Shown: positions 17,696-26,027 of the stretch, piece by piece
Numbering within the stretch: position 1 is the first letter of the stretch
Layout: every line of letters starts with the position of its first letter
Assembly: GCF_014650175.1 (NCBI RefSeq)
Contig: NZ_BMUL01000004.1
Span: 186,001-250,000, forward strand
Reading direction: 5' to 3'
DNA from: Streptomyces termitum
GTDB taxonomy: Bacteria; Actinomycetota; Actinomycetes; Streptomycetales; Streptomycetaceae
DNA length: 64,000 nucleotides
Notes under the pieces: model-generated
What the model saw: the letters and a program-made list of their open reading frames with translations, nothing else
Told to the model about the DNA's origin: nothing
Database searches by the model: none
Made by a program: the position numbers and the translations under genes

Positions 17696-19462
17696 ATGCG
17701 GCGGGGTGAGGTGCTGGCGGGGCGGTACCGGCTGGAGGAGCGGCTCGGCGCCGGGGGGTTCGGGATCGTCTGGCGGGCCCGCGACCCGCGGATCCAGCGG
17801 GACGTCGCCGTGAAGACGATGGTGCCCCGCTCCCCGGTCGAGGGGCTGCGGATGGTGCGGGAGGCCCGCCTCAGCGGCGGTCTGCGCCACCCGTACATCG
17901 CGACGGTGTACGACTTCGGCGAGACGGAGCACGCCGGGCGGCGCACGTTCTACCTGGTCATGGAGCTCGTGGACGGCGCCCCGCTGGCGGACGTCCTCCA
18001 GGAGGGCCCGCCGCCGCTGGAGACCGCGCTGACGTGGGCCGAGCAGATCTGCGAGGGGCTGGCCGTCGCGCACGACGCGGGGATCGTCCACCGGGACGTG
18101 AAGCCGGCGAACGTGATGATCACGCGCTCCGGCGAGGTCAGGATCCTCGACTTCGGCCTCGCCCGACAGCAGGTCGAACGGCCCGACGCGCCCCGGGTCA
18201 CGACCGAGGGCACCATCGTCGGCTCGCTCCCCTACATGGCCCCCGAGCGGTGGACCGGGCAGAGCGTCGACGGCCGGGCCGACCTGTACGCGCTGGGCTG
18301 CGTGCTCATGGAACTCTGCGCGGGACGCCTGCCGTTCCCGGAGGGCGAGTGGCAGGAGCTGTGGGTCCGGCACACCACGGCCGAACCTCCCGTCCCCAGC
18401 GCGTTACGCCCCGGGCTCCCGGCGGCGCTGGACGCCCTGGTCGCGGAACTGCTGGCCAAGGACCCCGGGGACCGGCCGGGCGACGCGCGGGAGGTCGCCC
18501 GCCGGCTGCGGGCGATGCGGACCGCGGCGGCGACCCGGACGGTCACGGGACCGCCGCCCGCCCGGCCCCGCACCCCGACACCCGTCCCACCCCCCGGTCC
18601 GGCCCCCGCCGTCCCACCGCCCGGTCGCGCGCCCGCCGCCCCACCGCCCGAGGACGCGGCCGGCCCCGGGCCCCGTCCCGCCCCCGCCGCGCCGACCGCC
18701 CCCGTCCCGACCGCCCCCGTCCCGGCCGCCCCCGCGCCGACCGGTCCGGTCCCGGCGGTCCGGTCGGGGCGGAAGGCGCTCGCGCCCGTCGCGGCGGCGG
18801 CCGTCGTGTCCGTACTCGCCCTCGCCGTCTGGAAACTGGCGCCCCTCGGCCTCACCGACCAGGACGGCGCCGCGGGCCGCCCCGGCGGCACCGCGAGCCG
18901 CACCGGCACCGTCGCACCGGACACCGGAACCCCGGCTTCCGTCGAGCCGTCCACGGAGTCCCCGGACCCGACGACCGAGCCCGCGCCCACGACCACCCCG
19001 GCCACGACCCCGGCGTCCGAGCCCCCGGCCCCGTCGACGAGCGGGGAGCCGGACCCGGACACCACCACCCCGCCGCCCCCGGCGCAGCGGCCCGCCGTCC
19101 CCCGCGAGGGCGAGTTCGTGGACGTCGCCACGGGCCTCTGCCTGGACAGCGACGCCTACGGGCGGGTGTACACCCTCGACTGCAACGGCGGCGACTACCA
19201 GCGGTGGCGGGTGGTCGCCCGGGACGCGGGCGAGTACGCCCTGGAGGACGTGGCCACCTCCCGGTGCCTGGACAGCAACGCCGACCAGGAGGTCTACACG
19301 CTGCCCTGCAACGACGGCAGTTACCAGGAGTGGTACCTCCGCCGGAGCGACGGCGCGTACCGCTTCGAGAACAAGGCCACCGGCTTCTTCCTCGACTCCA
19401 ACGCCTACGGGGAGGTCTACACCCACGTGTCCAACACGGGCGACTACCAGAGATGGCGGTAG
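17696..19462 (+). CDS. Membrane Ser/Thr protein kinase with C-terminal ricin-type repeats
   Basis: A 588-residue Hanks-type receptor kinase. The kinase domain has the Gly-rich loop GAGGFG (18-23), Lys40 in VAVK, HRD at 132-134 and DFG at 152-154. A Pro/Ala-rich linker (about 285-355) leads to one membrane segment (about 358-382) and a Thr/Pro-rich stalk. The extracellular part (about 475-588) holds three 40-residue beta-trefoil units, each ending in the QxW-like motif Y-Q-(R/E)-W. It may sense a carbohydrate outside the cell. The third unit has lost both cysteines present in the first two. The ATG at 17696 gives a standard kinase N terminus. Confidence 0.9.
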   Translation: MRRGEVLAGRYRLEERLGAGGFGIVWRARDPRIQRDVAVKTMVPRSPVEGLRMVREARLSGGLRHPYIATVYDFGETEHAGRRTFYLVMELVDGAPLADVLQEGPPPLETALTWAEQICEGLAVAHDAGIVHRDVKPANVMITRSGEVRILDFGLARQQVERPDAPRVTTEGTIVGSLPYMAPERWTGQSVDGRADLYALGCVLMELCAGRLPFPEGEWQELWVRHTTAEPPVPSALRPGLPAALDALVAELLAKDPGDRPGDAREVARRLRAMRTAAATRTVTGPPPARPRTPTPVPPPGPAPAVPPPGRAPAAPPPEDAAGPGPRPAPAAPTAPVPTAPVPAAPAPTGPVPAVRSGRKALAPVAAAAVVSVLALAVWKLAPLGLTDQDGAAGRPGGTASRTGTVAPDTGTPASVEPSTESPDPTTEPAPTTTPATTPASEPPAPSTSGEPDPDTTTPPPPAQRPAVPREGEFVDVATGLCLDSDAYGRVYTLDCNGGDYQRWRVVARDAGEYALEDVATSRCLDSNADQEVYTLPCNDGSYQEWYLRRSDGAYRFENKATGFFLDSNAYGEVYTHVSNTGDYQRWR

Positions 19463-19477
19463 CCGCCGCCCCCGCGG

Positions 19478-20566
19478 CTACAGCGCCGCGTACCCCGGGC
19501 GCACGGTCTCCTCGATCAGCCGCAGGCGCTCCGGGAGCGGCAGGAAGGCGGCCTCCAGGGCGGCGACCGTGAACTCCTCGAAGACCTCGGGGCCGTACCC
19601 GAAGGCGTCCGCCATGTGCTGGAACTCCTCGCTCATGGTGGTGCCGGAGACGAGGCGGTTGTCGGTGTTGAGGGTGATGCGGAAGCCGAGGCGGCGCAGC
19701 TCGTCGATCGGGTGCGAGGCGTAGTCCTTGGCCGCGCCGGTCTGGAGGTTGGAGGTCGGGCAGACCTCCAGCGCGATCCGGTTGTCGCGGACGTACGCGG
19801 CCAGCCGGCCGAGCGTGCCGTCCTCGGCGATGTCGTCGGTGATCCGCACGCCGTGCCCGATCCGCTCGGTGCCGCAGACCTGCACCGCCTCGTGGATCGA
19901 CTCGGCGCCGACGGCCTCGCCCGCGTGGATGGTGAAGTGGCAGTTCTCCCGCTTCAGGTGCTGGAAGGCGGGCAGGTGGCGGGCGGGCGGGTTGCCGATC
20001 TCGCCGCCGGCGATGTCGAAGCCGGCCACGCCGTTGTCGCGGTGGGCGACGGTCAGTTCGGCGATCTCCAGGGAGCGGTCGGTGTGCCGCATGCCGGTGA
20101 GCAGGGTGCGGACGGTGATCCGGCCGCCGGCCCGCCGCTCGCCCTCGCGGAAGCCCTCGTTGACGGCCTCGACGACCTCTTCGAGGGTGAGTCCGGCCTC
20201 CAGGTGCTGTTCGGGGGCGTAGCGCACCTCGGCGTAGACGACGCCGTCCTCGGCCAGGTCCTCGGCGCACTCGGCGGCGACCCGGAGAAGCGCCTCGCGG
20301 GTCTGCATGACGGCGCAGGTGTGGGCGAAGGTCTCCAGGTAGCGCTCCAGGGAGCCGGAGTCGGCGGCGTCCCGGAACCAGACGGCCAGCGCGGCCGGGT
20401 CCTCGGTGGGCAGCGCCGTGTAGCCGCACGCGCGGGCCAGCTCGACGATGGTGGCCGGGCGCAGCCCGCCGTCGAGGTGGTCGTGGAGGACGGCCTTCGG
20501 CGCGCGGCGGATCCAGTCGGAGACGGCGACCGGGGCAGGAACGGCAGAGTTGTCAGACAAGTGCAT
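19478..20566 (-). CDS. add: Adenosine deaminase
   Basis: A 362-residue zinc hydrolase converting adenosine to inosine in purine salvage. The metal site is visible: HDH (His28, His30), the HAGE motif with catalytic Glu, HGVRI and the late [10 protein letters not shown] Asp. The signature SNLQTG lies between them. The length fits bacterial Add. The ATG start lies just before an operator-like palindrome covering codons 3-6, the same motif found upstream of the adjacent GntR/UTRA gene. The gene follows the convergent kinase by 15 bp. Confidence 0.93.
   Translation of the reverse strand: MHLSDNSAVPAPVAVSDWIRRAPKAVLHDHLDGGLRPATIVELARACGYTALPTEDPAALAVWFRDAADSGSLERYLETFAHTCAVMQTREALLRVAAECAEDLAEDGVVYAEVRYAPEQHLEAGLTLEEVVEAVNEGFREGERRAGGRITVRTLLTGMRHTDRSLEIAELTVAHRDNGVAGFDIAGGEIGNPPARHLPAFQHLKRENCHFTIHAGEAVGAESIHEAVQVCGTERIGHGVRITDDIAEDGTLGRLAAYVRDNRIALEVCPTSNLQTGAAKDYASHPIDELRRLGFRITLNTDNRLVSGTTMSEEFQHMADAFGYGPEVFEEFTVAALEAAFLPLPERLRLIEETVRPGYAAL
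20549..20562. promoter_or_regulatory. GTTGTCAGACAAGT operator-like palindrome at the start of add
   Basis: TTGTCAGACAA is an 11-bp near-palindrome lying inside the first codons of add. Thirteen of 14 bases (GTTGTCWGACAAGT) match the site 47 bp upstream of the neighbouring GntR/UTRA gene. Placement over the initiation region would suit repression. The match is seen; the binding protein is inferred. Confidence 0.55.
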
Positions 20567-20680
20567 GGCCGGGAAGTGTACGTCATCACCACCGCCCGGG
20601 GGAGAGGACGCAGAGGTACGGCTCCGAGGGCGGGGGCCCGGGCCGCGCGGCGTCCGGCGGCGCGCGGCCCCGCCCCGGTC

Positions 20681-21475
20681 TCAGTGGGACTGGAGCACGG
20701 GGAGCGCCGGAGAGCCCGTCGGAAGCATGTGCTTGGCGGCCAGCACCGGGACGTCCCCGACCCGCACCACCTGCGTGACCAGCACCGCCGGGGTGTCCGC
20801 CGGGCGGCCCAGCTGCTCGCCGCGCCGCCGCCCGAGCAGCGTCGCCGTGATCCCGCCGCCGGCCCGCAGCGCCACCTCGCGCGAGGCCCCGAGCAGGACC
20901 GACAGCATGGAGACCGCCCCGCCGTCCGCCCCGCCGTCCGCCCCGCCGTGCGCCTCGGCGGCCCCGTCCGCCCCGGTCGCGCGCAGGGCGCGGGCGAAGG
21001 CCGGATGGACCCGGTCCAGGACCTCGTCGGCCGCCGCCCACTCGTGGCACAGCGCCGCCGGGCCCGCCTCCCCGCCCAGCAGGGACTCCCAGAACCGCAG
21101 CTCGGCGCGGGCCGGGGCCAGCAGGTGCTGGGTGGTGAAGTCGGTGGGCTCCTCCAGGGTGCGCAGCAGCGCCCGTACCCGGGGACCCGTACCGCCGCCG
21201 ATCAGGTCCTCCAGCGGCTGGAGGTGCTCGAAGCCGCGGCGCGGCGGCCGGGCGTTCACCGTCCGGCCCACGCCCCGGCGCACCGTCAGCAGCCCGTCCT
21301 CCTGGAGCAGCAGCAGCGCCTCCCGCAGGGCCGGCCGGCTCACCCCCAGCTCGGCGGCGAGCCTCGGCTCGGAGGGGAGGGTCGAGCCGGGCGGGTAGGT
21401 GCCGTCGTGGACGGCGTCCGCGATCCGCTCGTAGAGCGCCACCACCGGCCGCCGCCGGTGCCCGCTGACCGCCAA
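20681..21475 (-). CDS. GntR-family regulator, HutC/UTRA subfamily
   Basis: A 264-residue regulator. The winged-helix N terminus (ALYERIADAVHDGTYPPGSTLPSEPRLAAELGVS...) is a clear GntR domain. The C-terminal half (GEQLGRPADTPAVLVTQVVRVGDVPVLAAKHMLP) has the UTRA effector-domain pattern. A Gly/Asp/Ala-rich repeat forms a loop in the middle. I chose the TTG at 21475 because AGGAGGGG sits just upstream; earlier starts lack one. A GTTGTCTGACAAGT palindrome about 47 bp upstream is probably its own operator and recurs at the start of add. The effector is unknown; a nucleoside-related signal is possible. Confidence 0.82.
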   Translation of the reverse strand: MAVSGHRRRPVVALYERIADAVHDGTYPPGSTLPSEPRLAAELGVSRPALREALLLLQEDGLLTVRRGVGRTVNARPPRRGFEHLQPLEDLIGGGTGPRVRALLRTLEEPTDFTTQHLLAPARAELRFWESLLGGEAGPAALCHEWAAADEVLDRVHPAFARALRATGADGAAEAHGGADGGADGGAVSMLSVLLGASREVALRAGGGITATLLGRRRGEQLGRPADTPAVLVTQVVRVGDVPVLAAKHMLPTGSPALPVLQSH

Positions 21476-21521
21476 GGCCCCTCCTCGTACTGTGGTCCGG
21501 CCTCCACCGTAGCGGCCGCAC

Positions 21522-21535
21522 GTTGTCTGACAAGT
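21522..21535. promoter_or_regulatory. GTTGTCTGACAAGT operator-like palindrome upstream of the GntR/UTRA gene
   Basis: TTGTCTGACAA lies 47 bp upstream of the TTG start of the regulator and about 100 bp from the divergent LapA-like gene. It is nearly identical to the site at the add start, pointing to autoregulation plus control of add. Confidence 0.6.
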
Positions 21536-21631
21536 CACCCGGACGGAGTCGTCCACCGCCCCTCGGCGGGCCGGTCCCCCCATTCTGGTCCCACGGGTAC
21601 GCCCGAGACGGACGACGGAGGAGGACCGGGC

Positions 21632-21883
21632 ATGAGTCCCAAGGACACGGCAGGCACGCGCAGGGGAGACCGGTTCGGAGGCATCACGCCCGGACGGATC
21701 GGGATGGCGGTCGTCGCGGTCCTCCTGCTCGTCTTCATCTTCGAGAACACCCGCGACGTCAAGATCCGGCTGCTGATCCCCGAGGTCACGATGCCGCTCT
21801 ACCTGGCGCTGCTCGGCACCGCCCTGCTGGGCGCGGCCTGCGGCTGGTACGTGGGCCGGAGGGGCGCGAGGGGGCGCAAGTGA
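21632..21883 (+). CDS. LapA-domain small membrane protein
   Basis: An 83-residue protein with two membrane segments (about residues 22-38 and 52-72) flanking the FENTRDVKIRLLIPEVTMPLYLAL core typical of the LapA (lipopolysaccharide assembly A) domain family. In Gram-positive bacteria the role is not established. ACGGAGGAGG lies upstream of the ATG. Its stop overlaps the GTG of the next gene by 4 bp, so the two are coupled. Confidence 0.75.
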   Translation: MSPKDTAGTRRGDRFGGITPGRIGMAVVAVLLLVFIFENTRDVKIRLLIPEVTMPLYLALLGTALLGAACGWYVGRRGARGRK

Positions 21884-22296
21884 GACGCGGGGCGCTGATC
21901 GGAGCCGGGGCCGCGCTGGCCGCCGCCGCGGCCGCGGCGGCGGGCGCGACCGGAGGCACGGACACCGGACGGGCCGGCGGCCGCGCGCGGCCCCGCGCCA
22001 CCGGCGCGGGCGCCCGCGCCCGGCGGGCCCGCGAGGCCGTCCCCGGGTGGCCGCGGATGCCGGACTTCCGGGGCCGGGGCCTGTGGCGGGTCTTCACCCG
22101 TCTGGACCACCGCACCCGGCTCGATGTCCACGATGCGAGCGGCCGCGACCGGCGGGTGCTGTGGCCGCCGCACTGGCGGGTCTGCACCCAGTACCCGGCC
22201 GCGGGCGAGGGCCTCGACCGCCGTACGACGGTCGTGATCGGCGTCCTCCGCAAGGGCGAACCCTGCCCCGTCCGGGTGACGACGGCGCGCCGCTGA
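21880..22296 (+). CDS. PASTA-like exported protein
   Basis: A 138-residue protein starting with GTG in a 4-bp overlap with the LapA-like gene. An N-terminal hydrophobic Ala-rich stretch (residues 4-22) looks like a signal or anchor. The C-terminal part (MPDFRGRGLWRVF...HWRVCTQYPAAGEGL) has the layout of a PASTA domain, with two cysteines that could form a disulfide outside the cell. PASTA domains bind cell-wall fragments in kinases and penicillin-binding proteins. Family assignment is moderate. Confidence 0.6.
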   Translation: MRRGALIGAGAALAAAAAAAAGATGGTDTGRAGGRARPRATGAGARARRAREAVPGWPRMPDFRGRGLWRVFTRLDHRTRLDVHDASGRDRRVLWPPHWRVCTQYPAAGEGLDRRTTVVIGVLRKGEPCPVRVTTARR

Positions 22297-22316
22297 ACGG
22301 GACGGGGACCACCGGG

Positions 22317-22388
22317 ACCGCCGGGGCGGAACGGACGGGAACCGCCGGGGCGGACCGGACCGGGACCACCGGAGCGGACCGGACCGGA
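22317..22388. repeat. Three tandem 24-bp GC-rich units
   Basis: Three 24-bp units begin at 22317, 22341 and 22365, differing at a few positions, in the gap between the PASTA-like gene and the acetyltransferase. They have no coding support. They may form local secondary structure in the leader of the acetyltransferase transcript. Confidence 0.65.
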
Positions 22389-22452
22389 TCGAACAGGGCC
22401 GGGCCCGGCGGGGCCGAACGGATCGGTTCCGGTGCGCCGTTAACCTGGACCG

Positions 22453-23013
22453 GTGCCGATCGACGCCCCCACGCCCCACGTCACGGCCGGGCCCCGGGTG
22501 GGGCTGCGGCCCTTCACCCCCGGCGACGCCGCCGAGTTCACCGCCCGCGCGGCGGAGAGCACCGCACTGCACCGGCCGTGGCTGTTCCCGCCGCTGACGG
22601 CCGAGCGGTACGCCGCCTACGCGGGCGCGCTGACCGGCGACCCGTCCCGCGCGGGCTTCCTCGTCTGCGAGCACGGCGGGGACCCGGGCGCGGGCGGCCC
22701 GATCGCCGGCTTCCTCACCGTCAACAACATCGTCCGGGGCGCCTTCCGCAGCGGCGCCCTCGGCTACGGGGCCTTCGCGCACGCCGCCGGGCGCGGGCTG
22801 ATGGGCGAGGCGCTCGGCCTGCTCCTGGCGCACGCCTTCGGGCCGATGGACCTGCACCGGCTGGAGGCGAACATCCAGCCGGGCAACGCCCCGTCCCGCG
22901 CCCTGGTCCGCCGGGCCGGCTTCCGCCTGGAGGGCTTCTCGCCCGCGATGCTGTTCATCGACGGCGCCTGGCGGGACCACGAGCGCTGGGCGGTCACCGC
23001 CCCTTGCGGTTGA
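22453..23013 (+). CDS. GNAT-family N-acetyltransferase (RimJ/RimL-like)
   Basis: A 186-residue acetyl-CoA-dependent transferase. The N-terminal VGLRPFTPGDAAEF, the LTVNNIVRGAFRSGALGYGAFAHAAG segment with the AAGRGLMGEAL acetyl-CoA loop, and the C-terminal HRLEANIQPGNAPSRALVRRAGFRLEG are the RimJ-type ribosomal-protein acetyltransferase pattern. The acceptor is unknown. The start is GTG at 22453. Its end overlaps the convergent next gene by 20 bp. Confidence 0.87.
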   Translation: MPIDAPTPHVTAGPRVGLRPFTPGDAAEFTARAAESTALHRPWLFPPLTAERYAAYAGALTGDPSRAGFLVCEHGGDPGAGGPIAGFLTVNNIVRGAFRSGALGYGAFAHAAGRGLMGEALGLLLAHAFGPMDLHRLEANIQPGNAPSRALVRRAGFRLEGFSPAMLFIDGAWRDHERWAVTAPCG

Positions 23014-23329
23014 TCTTCATGGTGTCGAGGTCGGTCACCTTCGACTTGAGGCCCTTGTAGCCGTGCCCCAGGGCGGCCAGCGCCGCCTCCACCCGCTCCT
23101 CGGCGAGCGCGCCCGCCATCTCGTCGCCGTCCTCGGCGTCCGACTCGACGACCAGCCGGTACGAGAAGTGCTTGAGCGTCCGGTCGTAGGCGAGCGAACC
23201 CTCCTCGGTGAACCGCATCGCGGCCATGCCGTGCTCCTCGACCTCGGCCAGCAGCCGTGTCCGGCTCGCCTCCGACAGCCCGTCGAAGGTGCCCCGGACG
23301 ATGACCCGGTAGGTGTGCGGCGTGCCCAT
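22994..23329 (-). CDS. DUF6204-like small protein
   Basis: A 111-residue protein beginning MGTPHTYRVIVRG, with alternating strands and helices and no membrane segment. It resembles an actinobacterial family of unknown function annotated DUF6204. The C terminus is basic. I placed the start at 23329, where the conserved sequence begins; an upstream ATG at 23365 adds 12 unlikely residues. It overlaps the convergent acetyltransferase gene by 20 bp at the 3' ends. Confidence 0.65.
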   Translation of the reverse strand: MGTPHTYRVIVRGTFDGLSEASRTRLLAEVEEHGMAAMRFTEEGSLAYDRTLKHFSYRLVVESDAEDGDEMAGALAEERVEAALAALGHGYKGLKSKVTDLDTMKINRKGR

Positions 23330-23436
23330 CCTCGTACTCCCGTGCTCGCTCCCGCCGCCCGCCACGGCGGCGGGCGACCCTCCACCCTAGGCACCGATCC
23401 CGCCGGGGCGCCCGTGATTAAGCGCGGGGTCCCGGG

Positions 23437-24258
23437 TCAGGGGACCCGGCAGAGGATCTCGCCGTGCGGGACCATGAACCAGGCGTCCTCCCGCTCGCCC
23501 CAGGCGCGCCAGCCCGCTGCGATCTCCTCCAGCGCGGCGCGCGTGGTGTGGCCGCCCTCGACGGCCAGGCCCGCGTAGGAGGAGGCGACGGTGCGGTCCG
23601 CCCACAGGCCGCTCCACCAGGCCCGCTCGTCGGGGGCGGCGAAGCACCAGGCGGCCGCCGAGGCGGTGACGTCGGTGAAGCCGGCCTCCCGCGCCCAGGC
23701 GAACAGCCGCCGCCCGGCGTCCGGTTCGCCGCCGTTGGCGCGGGCCACCCGCCGGTACAGCTCCTGCCATCCGTCCAGCACGGGGAGTTCGGGGTACCAG
23801 GTGAAGGCGCCGTAGTCGCTGTCGCGGGCGGCGACGACCCCGCCCGGCCGGCACACCCGGCGCATCTCGCGCAGCGCCCGGACCGGGTCGCCCACGTGCT
23901 GGAGCACCTGGTGGGCGTGGACGACGTCGAAGGAGTCGTCGGGGAAGTCCAGGGCGTGGACGTCGGCGACCGCGAACTCCACGTTCTCAAGCCCCCGTCC
24001 GTCCGCCGTGGCGCGCGCCTTGGCGAGGACGTCCTCGGCGGCGTCCACGCCGGTCACCCGGCCGCCGGGACCGACCAGGGCGGCCAGGTCGGCGGTGATG
24101 GTGCCGGGGCCGCAGCCGATGTCCAGGACGTCGAGCCCCGGGCGCAGCTCGTCCAGCAGGTAGGCCGCCGAGTTGGCGGCGGTGCGCCAGCTGTGCGAGC
24201 GCAGGACCGACTCGTGGTGGCCGTGGGTGTAGACGGCGGTCTCACGGGCGTGCGTCAT
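23437..24258 (-). CDS. Class I SAM-dependent methyltransferase (UbiE-like)
   Basis: A 273-residue methyltransferase. Motif I is VLDIGCGPGTI near residue 45, motif II GVDAAEDVL, and the VLQHVGDPVRALREMRRVCRPGG block is typical of the UbiE/methyltransferase 11 group. The acceptor substrate is unknown. The start at 24258 is followed by an N-terminal HGHHES segment. It is transcribed alone from the long intergenic region that follows. Confidence 0.88.
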   Translation of the reverse strand: MTHARETAVYTHGHHESVLRSHSWRTAANSAAYLLDELRPGLDVLDIGCGPGTITADLAALVGPGGRVTGVDAAEDVLAKARATADGRGLENVEFAVADVHALDFPDDSFDVVHAHQVLQHVGDPVRALREMRRVCRPGGVVAARDSDYGAFTWYPELPVLDGWQELYRRVARANGGEPDAGRRLFAWAREAGFTDVTASAAAWCFAAPDERAWWSGLWADRTVASSYAGLAVEGGHTTRAALEEIAAGWRAWGEREDAWFMVPHGEILCRVP

Positions 24259-24748
24259 GGAAGCGACTCCCTCGGTGTGGGTGCGTGTCCTCCACGGTAG
24301 GGCCAAACGCCGAATCGTGAGATGGGCGTCTTGGGATATGGACATAGGGAGGGGGGTGAACGGCGGAAGCGCGGGCGGGAGTTCGGGGGAGGGGCGGGGG
24401 GTCCGGCCCGGAAGCGGAACGGATTGAAGTTGGTTTCTAGAAAAGATTTCTATATCTTTCCGCCCGGGGGGACGCGCAACGGGGGGCGCGTACCGCGGGG
24501 CGGTCCGGTTTCCTGGGGAGACCGGACCGCCGCCGTGCTTCCCGGCCCGCCGCCGCTCCCGTACCCCCGCCGCTCCCGTACCGGTATCCGTACCCCTCCC
24601 GCGGCCCCTCCCGCGCCCCGCCCGGACGCCCGTCCACGTGACAGCCTCGTGAACAGGCCGCCCGGAACCCGGCCGGACGCCCCGCGCGCCCCTACGATCG
24701 GCCCGCCGCCGCCCGGCGGCCCGACCCGCGACCGCGCCGAGGAGTCCC
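24259..24748. other. 490-bp intergenic region between divergent genes
   Basis: No coding sequence is supported here. The left part should carry the methyltransferase promoter, the right part the promoter of the sulfite-oxidase-like gene. The middle has a striking A+T-rich patch with inverted repeats at 24434-24459. The rest is GC-rich, with runs of CCG/CCC. Confidence 0.6.
24434..24459. promoter_or_regulatory. A+T-rich double inverted repeat
   Basis: TTTCTAGAAA (24434-24443) is a perfect 10-bp palindrome. It is followed by AAAGAT-N6-ATCTTT (24442-24459), a second inverted repeat. In DNA this GC-rich, such a patch is exceptional and suggests a regulator-binding site or promoter for one of the divergent genes. 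No regulator gene is adjacent. Confidence 0.5.
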
Positions 24749-25945
24749 GTGCCGCACCCGCCCGCGCCCGCCCGCCGTTCCCTCCTCAAGGCCCTCGCCG
24801 CCGGACCGGCCGCCGCCGCGCTCGGCGGACTCGCCGCCACCCCGGCCGCCGCCGCACCCGCCGCCCCCGGCATCGTCAAGCCGCTCCCCGAGGCGTACTT
24901 CACCGTGCGCGGCACCAACGCCGAGGCCCGCTTCGAGACCTTCGCCGACACCGGCCCCCTCACCCCCGCCGACCGCTTCTTCGTCCGCAACCACACCTCC
25001 ACCCCCGTCCTCGACGCCGCCGACTGGAAGCTCACCCTCTGGGGCGACGGACTCCACGGCCGCGCTCCCGTCACCTTCGGCTACGGACAGCTCCGCTCCC
25101 TGCCCTCCGTCACCCGGACGGCCCTGGTCGAATGCGCCGGCAACGGCCGCGGCCTCTACACCACCCAGCAGGGCCAGACCGTCTCCGGCACCGCCTGGAC
25201 CCTCGGCGCCGTCGGCGCCGCCCGCTGGCGCGGCGTCCGCCTCGCCGACGTCCTGCACCGCGCCGGACTCGCCCACGACGCCGTCGACCTGCTGCCGCGC
25301 GGCCTCGACGACCCGTACATCTCCGGCGGCACCGACCACGGCCGGGTCCGCCGCCCGCTGCCCGTCGCCAAGGCGCTGGACGACGTGATCCTCGCGTACG
25401 AGATGAACGGCGAGCCCCTCCCGTACGACCACGGGCACCCCGTCCGGCTCATCGTGCCGCACTGGATCGGCATCGCCTCCATCAAGTGGCTCGGCGACAT
25501 CGAGGTCTCCACCCGCCCCCTCACCAGCCCCTGGTCCACCGACTGGTACCGCCTCTTCGGCGCCGCCCACCCGGCCGGCGGCAGCGCCCCGCTCACCCGG
25601 CAGACCCTCAAGTCCGCCCACCACCTGCCCTTCGGCGCCACCCTGGAGGCCGGCCGGACCCACCGGCTCACCGGCCGCGCCTGGTCCGCCCACGCCCCCG
25701 TCCGCGCCGTCGACGTCTCCACCGACGGCGGCGCCACCTGGCGCCCCGCCCGCCTCCACGACGGCCCCCGGCGCGGCGCCTGGGTCCGCTGGTCACTGCC
25801 CTGGCGCCCCGACCGCCCCGGCCCCGCCACCCTCCTCTCCCGCACCACCGACGCCGTCGGCCACACCCAGCCCGACACCGCCGTCCCCAACACCCAGGGC
25901 TACCTCTTCGACGCCGTCGTCCGTCACCCGGTCACCGTCGTCTGA
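24749..25945 (+). CDS. Tat-exported sulfite-oxidase-like molybdopterin oxidoreductase
   Basis: A 398-residue protein with an N-terminal twin-arginine signal (RRSLLKALAAGPAAAALGG) and AxA cleavage area. The molybdopterin domain (about 50-270) contains the cofactor cysteine in VECAGNGR, plus RPLPVAKALDDVILAYEMNGEPL and HGHPVRLIVPHWIGIASIKW. The C-terminal Mo-co dimerisation domain has DVSTDGGATWRPA. There is no haem domain, so an external electron acceptor is needed. The true substrate, sulfite or another oxoanion, is uncertain. GTG start with GAGGAG upstream. Confidence 0.88.
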   Translation: MPHPPAPARRSLLKALAAGPAAAALGGLAATPAAAAPAAPGIVKPLPEAYFTVRGTNAEARFETFADTGPLTPADRFFVRNHTSTPVLDAADWKLTLWGDGLHGRAPVTFGYGQLRSLPSVTRTALVECAGNGRGLYTTQQGQTVSGTAWTLGAVGAARWRGVRLADVLHRAGLAHDAVDLLPRGLDDPYISGGTDHGRVRRPLPVAKALDDVILAYEMNGEPLPYDHGHPVRLIVPHWIGIASIKWLGDIEVSTRPLTSPWSTDWYRLFGAAHPAGGSAPLTRQTLKSAHHLPFGATLEAGRTHRLTGRAWSAHAPVRAVDVSTDGGATWRPARLHDGPRRGAWVRWSLPWRPDRPGPATLLSRTTDAVGHTQPDTAVPNTQGYLFDAVVRHPVTVV

Positions 25946-26027
25946 GCGGGCGAACCACCGCGAACCTCCGTATAAAGAACACGGGGACGCCGTGCCCGGC
26001 GCCCCCCGCGCTCAGGAGGTACGGGAC

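Noticed and set aside
24749-25945. Nitrate reductase assignment for the Tat-exported molybdoenzyme
   Set aside because: No haem or FAD domain is present and the Mo-co dimerisation domain ends the protein, so sulfite-oxidase-like is the most that can be said.
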